Below are positions 57,903 to 64,000 of a stretch of 64,000 nt of DNA, one piece after another (position 1 is the stretch's first letter; the number at the start of each line of letters is the position of its first letter). The notes beneath the pieces are model-generated. The model was not told where the DNA came from, did no database searches, and was given only the letters and a program-made list of their open reading frames with translations. Source of the DNA: Xylogone sp. PMI_703 (Eukaryota; Ascomycota; Leotiomycetes); contig JAJTUQ010000003.1 of the NCBI GenBank assembly GCA_021399445.1, forward strand, positions 1,116,001 through 1,180,000, read 5' to 3'. A program made the translations under genes and the position numbers.

Positions 57903-60073
57903 TCAAAGATATATCAACGCTGCTGAGCTAGCACTCATCATAATTGTCCCATCTGAAGCAAGCTTCTCCAAAGTTTCATGTCCGATGGGCATACCGCTGT
58001 AGCTCTCCCAGCTCTGTCCTCCCCATGTAAGTCCAGCTGTATGCACCCCTTTGTCAGTTATCACTCATGAAGTTGTACAGAAGCTTGGATTTCAAATTCA
58101 GAAATAGTTGATCAGGATGAAATAATTCAAAGGATATCCTTACAGTACGCACTGAGTGAAGGGAACTCAAGGCGTTTATAAGTAGCGTGTGCGCGTCCGG
58201 CGAGATCAGGGAGATTGATGGCCATAGTAGGTCGAGTACCCTGAGAACTAAAAATCTTCAGTCTTTCAAATTCTGCTTGTAGGTAAGGTTGGCACTACAC
58301 TTGAGTCCATGGTACTTCGTTGATCAACATTATACGTTTGAGAGTTTTGCCTTCCCATATTTGGTACGCTGCCAGGCTACTGTTGTCCGTCCAAAGTTCG
58401 TTGATATACTATTACATTTAGCAAGTATGCAGAAGAGGAGATAACGTGTTAGAATTTTAAGATATAGCTCACAGCGTTTCCTGAGTTGCCAATCGCATCC
58501 GCTACTGCAAGATAGGCGTAGTAAAGAGGGAGAACGTGTCTCTTAGCTGAAGGGGAAAAGTCGGTGATGTTCATCCCGATGTTGTCAACAGGTTCAAACG
58601 CTGTCGAAAGGTAAGATACAAACTTCCTCTAATAACTAGACTTTCTCAGTATAACCCACCGCTATAATTGTAACCCACACCTTGGTGAAACTGCAACCCC
58701 TTAATTCCAACACTCGCCGCCTGCAGACAGTAGTCAATCATCCACAGTGCTGCGGCTGCCGAGTTACTTACCCCAGGCTGACCGTGCCCAGAGAAAGTGT
58801 TTGTCTCGCCGAGGAAGAAGTCGATGCCAGATTTCTGAGCATTAAAGGCTGAAATAGCATACGGTGCAAGATTACTGCGTATATTTGCCTTGTTTGTGAG
58901 TTGTGTAGCTATAGTGGGCCAATCTGAGGGTGATAATGAGTATTTGGTACCGGATTGGTAGTGGTGTTCGGAAATAGTATTAATCGATCTGAAGCCCACA
59001 AAGGAAGAAGTGAGTGTGGCTGCTTGGGACTGAGGAACTGTTAACAAGCTTAAACGTACCGACCCATAGGTGACTCCATAATCCCAGTAGCTAGCAGTTG
59101 TTCACTGGTCCAGTCTATTGCCCAGTCTGCTATCCTATACTTCCGCCCGTTCTCTCCGAGGGCCTTATTTACTGCATGAAAGTACTGAATCCTAATGTCA
59201 AACCAATTAGAATGATGATATTAAATATAAAAAATTGACATACTGCTCTTTCGTGTAATCCCAAATGGACCAGTTGCCGGGTCGAGCTCTGCTAGCCCAT
59301 GTGTCTGCTTCGTTGCCAAATTCAATATTGTCCAATTTTAGTCCTCTACAGTGGGGATTCTGCGCAAGCAAAATTAGTTATTATCCATACATTTTGCAAT
59401 TTATTTAAATTTCTTTGGATAGAATAAAAGATCGGAAACTCACCGTAAAAGTTCTCTCAATTTGTCTCACTTGAGCCACTGCCTCACTGATATTTCCTGT
59501 CCAAAAATTGACTCCCCAGGTGAACGCTGTGCCCTCTGGTAAATTGCATGACGATAGCCAGTAATTTGGACCAGCATAAACGGTGTCTGCCTCAGGGAAG
59601 AGTTGTTTTGTATTAGAAATCTGTGCTGGAACTTGAGGGAAGACGTCGTGGAACCCGGGATTGCCTGTTATAGTAGGTGTATAAAAGATGCGGTCTTGGG
59701 TACCACCACCAACCCTATAAGAATCAATCGTGTCAATAGGAGTTTGTCGAACATAGAGGCCTCATAACTATGTACTATTTGTAGCAGAAGAAGAGACATG
59801 AGAAGGTATCAGTGCCCACCTAATCCTTGGTGCAACCCCTGTCTTTTGTTTAAGGGTATTCAACAATCTATAGGTGAACTCGTTCCTATGTGTCACGTTC
59901 CCTGCCCAATCCGGCCATCTATCTGGTTCAACTGATAATCCACATAAGTCTGGCGGAAGTGGAACAGCGTTGGAGGGTCTAGTCCAGGATAGCTGCAATC
60001 TGGAGTTAGTCGCATCTTGCGCTTGTACCGTCCCAGCCACAACGGCACATATCAATATCCCAAGATTATACAT
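57903..60073 (-). pseudogene. GH79 beta-glucuronidase-type glycosidase with one in-frame stop
   Basis: Eight exons (60073-59820, 59714-59444, 59359-59244, 59191-59060, 58988-58660, 58600-58473, 58408-58144, 58036-57903) assemble to 543 codons in one frame. A signal peptide (MYNLGILICAVVAGTVQA) comes first. The GH79 catalytic residues are Glu192 in EFGNEAD (acid/base) and Glu319 in FFLGETN (nucleophile). The C-terminal beta domain ends with GLTWGGQSWE. Codon 448 is TAG (complement of 58295-58297); the protein homology continues in the same frame on both sides (LINEVPWT before, AINLPDLAG after). I found no intron that removes the stop. The product would lose about 95 residues of the C-terminal domain. 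It could be a pseudogene, a stop suppressed at low level, or a sequencing error. Confidence 0.8.
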
Positions 60074-61037
60074 CCGTGTAGAATTTATACTGTAACTGCG
60101 AACAAATCACTTCGCTCTTTGGACAATTCGAGTTTATAAAAGAAAGAGGAATATGAACCCAAAGTCCGGACCCTTACCCTCGTTTTATGCTATAGCATTA
60201 CAGAGGCTAAGATATATCAAGTTACCAAATAGTCGATGGCCTATTTTCCCCACCATTAGCGGAAGATCCAAATATTCTTGGCATGGACATCTATTCGTAC
60301 ATACACAAGAGAGCCTCTAGACCTTGTACAAAAAAGAATGCACGCAGCATGGACGATTTAATCTATAGTATCACTATTCTATTTTATACGTAAGGCAATT
60401 ATATCGTATCAATGATTGTTAGTTGACTTGTTAAGAGTCTTCTTTTCTGTGCATGTTTGTATTGTATTGTAGATCGTTTTCCACGTTCTGTATTCCTCGC
60501 TCAGTTAGTGTCGATCTCTTTTAGCTAGTCTTCTGTAACTCCGCCGTTTCAATCAAACCAAAGCATTTCATATTTCCACCAATTAGCACTCTTCAATACC
60601 ATGGGTGACAAGCGCAAAGAGAACCACCACATAAGTGTTTGCAGGTTTGCTTGAATGATTCGAATTTCGAACCGACTTTCATAGCTCCGGCAGTGAAAAT
60701 GTAACCTAGAAAGCTGCAGGTTGTTTCAGGGTACGGGAGCGAGCTAGTCTTACGTGAGTTCCTTGATTTTGCCCTGCTTATCACCAGTTCAATCACAATT
60801 ATTGAGGAAAACGGATGGATTTTCTATAAGGATAAGTTCGAAGTAAAAGTCTTAACTAATAAATGTTTTCAGAATTGAATAGGACCCTCCCCCATTGAGT
60901 TTCGTCAACCACATAAATCACAACGAAACAAGAGAATGATCGGTACTTTCCTCCGCCAAGCCATTCATCAGATCAAGTTACGAAGCGATAACAAGATTTT
61001 AGTATTCCACCTATATCACTTCCTTTGCTAAAGTCAT
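60074..61037. other. Intergenic, nothing recognised
   Basis: 964 bases without a recognisable gene or repeat. Confidence 0.4.
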
Positions 61038-61487
61038 CTAGCATGAATATTGAACCGTGCATGTTGTCTGAGTTGAGTCCGTGATTCCCCAGAAAGATCC
61101 ACCTGTCTGCACTTGTCCTTCTTGGCCTTGAGGTCCTTTGCAATGCCATATCCCGCCTGGCATGCAAAGACCATTTTTGTCGTCACAGGTGATACACATT
61201 GATGTAGCTCCCCGTGGTGTTTGAAACTGCGCTGATCGTCCAGAGCCGCAGTCATACGCATAGTCTGTAGGGGAACCATTTCCATTTTCTGGGCCAAGCC
61301 GGACTTTTGCATCGTTCTCGTGTCTTCATAAAAACCCAGAATCGGTGCCGGTGCCTCCGCCTCCCGGGGAAATATAACCCCATGCGGCGGCTACAGCCGC
61401 TATCCAACATGTGTCTGCCGCAACCATATTGAAGTTTGCGGAAAGTGCAACCAGGATGACTGGATAGGTTGCTTTGAAAACTAACAT
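61038..61487 (-). pseudogene. Small secreted cysteine-rich protein frame with one in-frame stop
   Basis: From the ATG at 61487 a 150-codon frame starts with a signal-like segment (MLVFKATYPVILVALSANFN, then MVAADTC) and a glycine-rich stretch. It ends with a cysteine-rich part (YDCGSG, MCITCDDKNGLCMPGGIWHC and a final VQYSC). Codon 54 is TGA (complement of 61326-61328). The reading on either side looks protein-like, which suggests one gene broken by a nonsense mutation; a short intron there did not fit. I do not recognise the family. The size, signal and cysteines resemble small secreted effector-type proteins of fungi, but no function is implied. Confidence 0.45.
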
Positions 61488-62761
61488 CTTGAGAGTAGAA
61501 AAGACTTCGCTATATTGCTGAACTAACCACGGATTTTGAGGTAGGAATGATGATATAAACTATTAGATGTCCACAGCCACTATACAGGACTGGAATACCT
61601 TACAAATATATACGCAATGCGAGCCCCCAGTCTTATTCATAATACCCCCTGCCATCCATTCGGTGAGGCGAGCTGAACATTGAAGGTTACAGTACGGCTG
61701 AGCTATGAGCATCACACTGTGAACTTAGATTCTTGGCAGAATATTTACGGTAAGTGTAGTTAGATCTGCATCCTCAACTGAAGCTATCCAATATATCCAA
61801 AACTAGGGGCTAGCGTAAGGTACCCTCGATGGTGTTAGCAACATGATAGCTATCTTAGTATAGAACTGAATAAGGTTTTATTCTTGCATAGTTGAAACTT
61901 TATGCAGATGCAAAGATATCGACGATATAATAGTACCAAGGTTTTGTCGTTTTTGACAACTTAACAAGTAGTTGGGTTAAAATCCAGGAACTAAGATGTA
62001 AATCATTACAATAAATATATTATGTATCATTCCAGCCTTACATATATTGAATATTATAATGGATTGGATGACCAATGAGGTAAGCCTGAACTCACAGATG
62101 AGCATGCCAGGTAGGATACGGTCGACGCCAAGCGGACTCAGGTAAGCGCTAGTAGTTGAGACACAGCGGAGCAAATGTTAATAAATTAAACTATGCGGGT
62201 GCCAGCTGAAGTGATATAATACTCGGCCAGTCAAAGGAATAAGATAGATTGCTTATTCAGACCGTCACTTTGTTACATCATAAATGGACGTCGTAGCAAT
62301 ATGTCAGCTGAAAGGGAAACAAGAATTGAACTCTCTTTATAAGCGGTGAGATGCGCAATATGTTCGCGCCAATACATCAACGGGTACTGTTGGTGTATTA
62401 ATGGAAATATATAGCTCTATTTCAGGATGTGTCTATTTTAGAGTTTAGACGTGCCCTGTGTTACGCTTTATGTAATTTCTTGGCCCTTGTTCTCGGCCTA
62501 TCTATCGATCATGTGTGGGCCAAGCCGCTGTCCAATGAATCAAGCGTTAATCAATACAGTATCATTGGGCTCAAACAAACTCAACATCAACGGCATTTAT
62601 TGTTAAAGACCTAAGTTAGACACCGGTGCGAGTCACGCCGCCTAATTTATGTGTTTCGTCTCATAGGCAAATCCGCGCGGGCCATTGCCAATGGATTCGA
62701 ACATATAGGACTAGACGCTTGCTACTAGGAGAAAGGAACCTGATTCAAAACGCATGTAAAG
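61488..62761. other. Intergenic, nothing recognised
   Basis: About 1.3 kb. One frame (62429-62614, plus) begins with a hydrophobic stretch but has no family resemblance. Confidence 0.4.
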
Positions 62762-63216
62762 CTAATTCAAGAAGGTGTACAACGACTTAATCTTCCCTCC
62801 TACTATGGTGACCACATCTTCCCCGGTCACAACTGGCTCCTCGCCAGGAGTTCCATGCCCCCATTGCAAGCGCGCAACCCTAAAATCTTCATCCTGAGTT
62901 TCATACAATATCTGCACCTCGCCTTTTTGAATTGTTAGTTGATGATTATTTGTGTTCTCTCCAAGGTTCAGATGAAGCACACTCTCTCACCTCGTTCTGA
63001 AAACGCCATTCCTGGGTATTGAACATGTAGAGAGCCGACAAGATCAGATATCGCTTCATGGCTACGAAAAACGCCTAACGGATCTACAAAAAGGCTCTCT
63101 GATGACGGGACCCATAGTCGAGACAGTGCAGAAAGTCGCTTTTTAGGATCGCTCTCACCAAAGACCTCGCGAAGGTTCTCTTGAACAAGTTTAGTTACGG
63201 TGGTAGAAGACGTCAT
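62762..63216 (-). CDS. SnoaL-like (NTF2-fold) protein
   Basis: Two exons, 63216-62991 and 62922-62762, give 128 residues. The start at 63216 (MTSSTTV) is preferred to 63312, since helix one of the fold follows at once. VTKLVQENLREVFGESDPKKR and ALSRLWVPSSESLFVDPLGVFRSHEAISDLVGSL are typical of the SnoaL-like group. The second exon ends GEDVVTIVGGKIKSLYTFLN, the standard last two strands. The intron has a CTAAC branch and an AAAAG acceptor. The role is unknown; such proteins are small isomerases, hydrolases or binding proteins. It is not closely similar to the SnoaL-like protein at 50.3 kb. Confidence 0.8.
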
Positions 63217-64000
63217 TGTGTTCGATTCAGAAAATATAATGATAGTTTCGCTGTTGAACACTCTCTGGCATTGAGATCTTGCAGATGTATGTGTATATAT
63301 CTTTTGCAGCAAAGCCTGCTTTCGTCATTCATAAGCTTCTTCTCATAAGCACCATCAAATACCAAATCATTACAAACCTTGGTGAAAGCGGCGAAATAGT
63401 ACACGTAATCAAGCCACCTCGCAAATTATTACTCCAGCAAATAAGGTTTACCAATTAAGATAGTTAAAGTATGCTCCAACTCACCATCTTCATTTACGGA
63501 ATTTTGATTACTGATAGATATAGTAATGATCGAATGCTGAAAGCAGCCTTTCTTAAAAGCCTGAGATAAATGCACTCATCGTTTACCTATGGGCACTCAC
63601 TTGTCGCCGATATCAGCTGTCGCGGAGCTTATTTACCAACAAAGTACGCCAAACATTTTATGACTACGGTGATGCACAGGCTCTCATAACCTATACTGTA
63701 GGCCTAAGGCTCTGTAAACGAGGCCTTGTAGGATCTGAGGAGGCACACAGGCCGACGATCGTTGGCCATCATTTACCCCTTTGTTTTGAGCCACTTCTTA
63801 TTTTTATAGCCGTTAAGACGTCAAACATTGAGTAGATGGTAAGTCAATAAATCAATTAATCAATATGGAACAGGGGCAAGCTCTCTAAATTAGTTATTCA
63901 GATTGATACCCCCAGTTTCGATCTGGGATATCCGCATATAAAAATCCCAATTCTGCCTCGTATCTGTACATCCGTCCGATGTCTCAAGAAATGCCTTGAA
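63217..64000. other. Intergenic to the right edge, nothing recognised
   Basis: 784 bases. A short hairpin CCCAG-TTTCGAT-CTGGG lies near 63912-63928 but has no surrounding tRNA structure. Confidence 0.4.

Noticed and set aside
62640..62735. GTTCGAATCC-like word on the minus strand and GGTGCGAGTCACGCC on plus, suggesting a tRNA
   Set aside because: No matching acceptor, D- or anticodon stems could be drawn around either word.
63912..63928. CCCAG-TTTCGAT-CTGGG hairpin similar to a tRNA T-arm
   Set aside because: Loop is shifted by one base from the T-loop consensus and no other tRNA arms are present.
1..64000. CRISPR arrays, bacterial operons, Shine-Dalgarno sites and plasmid origins
   Set aside because: The intron-rich gene structure shows a fungal nuclear sequence; no regularly spaced repeat-spacer array was seen.

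Overview
The window looks like nuclear DNA of a filamentous ascomycete (Pezizomycotina), probably a Eurotiales-type mould. The genes carry several short introns of about 45-100 bases with GT..AG ends and CTAAC/CTGAC-like branch sites. TATA-like boxes sit about 85-120 bases before many starts. AT-rich islands and decayed genes suggest RIP-like mutation. I cannot name the species. Exon structures were assembled by hand from reading-frame continuity and family alignment from memory; lengths follow from those models.

Layout. 0-11 kb: 5' end of an NmrA-like reductase, an isochorismatase-like hydrolase, a decayed NmrA pseudogene, a fragment of a short-chain dehydrogenase (SDR), a secreted sedolisin protease and an Rds1-like ferritin-fold protein. 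13.1-35.4 kb: the main find, a compact set of eleven genes without any polyketide synthase, peptide synthetase or terpene synthase. Six of them match, family by family and roughly in length, the core enzymes of loline (1-aminopyrrolizidine) alkaloid biosynthesis known from Epichloe grass endophytes: an ornithine-decarboxylase-fold enzyme (LolD-like), a PhyH oxygenase (LolE-like), a class V PLP enzyme (LolT-like), an FAD monooxygenase (LolF-like), a gamma-class PLP enzyme (LolC-like) and a 2-oxoglutarate/Fe(II) oxygenase (LolO-like). Added to these are two P450s, two unrelated acetyltransferases (GNAT and hexapeptide) and an Atg22-like transporter. E/T and F/C are each divergent pairs sharing a promoter region.

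35.5-39 kb is a transposon boundary: a 0.94-kb Tc1/mariner-type relic with 43-bp inverted repeats and an internal microsatellite, an SDR pseudogene and a probable solo LTR. 39-54 kb: a covalent-flavin amine oxidase, a POT/PTR2 peptide transporter, a PsiD-like phosphatidylserine-decarboxylase-family enzyme, a SnoaL-like protein and a Zn2Cys6 regulator. 54.6-63.2 kb: a CE15 glucuronoyl esterase, a cupin, a GH79 glycosidase with one in-frame stop, a cysteine-rich secreted protein frame with one in-frame stop, and a second SnoaL-like protein.

How the cluster may work (inference): the LolC-like enzyme joins an O-acylated homoserine to an amine such as proline. The LolF/D/E/T-like enzymes oxidise, decarboxylate and cyclise the adduct to a bicyclic amine, an acetyltransferase caps it, and the LolO-like oxygenase and P450s decorate it. 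LolA, LolU, LolM and LolN counterparts were not seen, so the product may be a simpler or different pyrrolizidine-type alkaloid.
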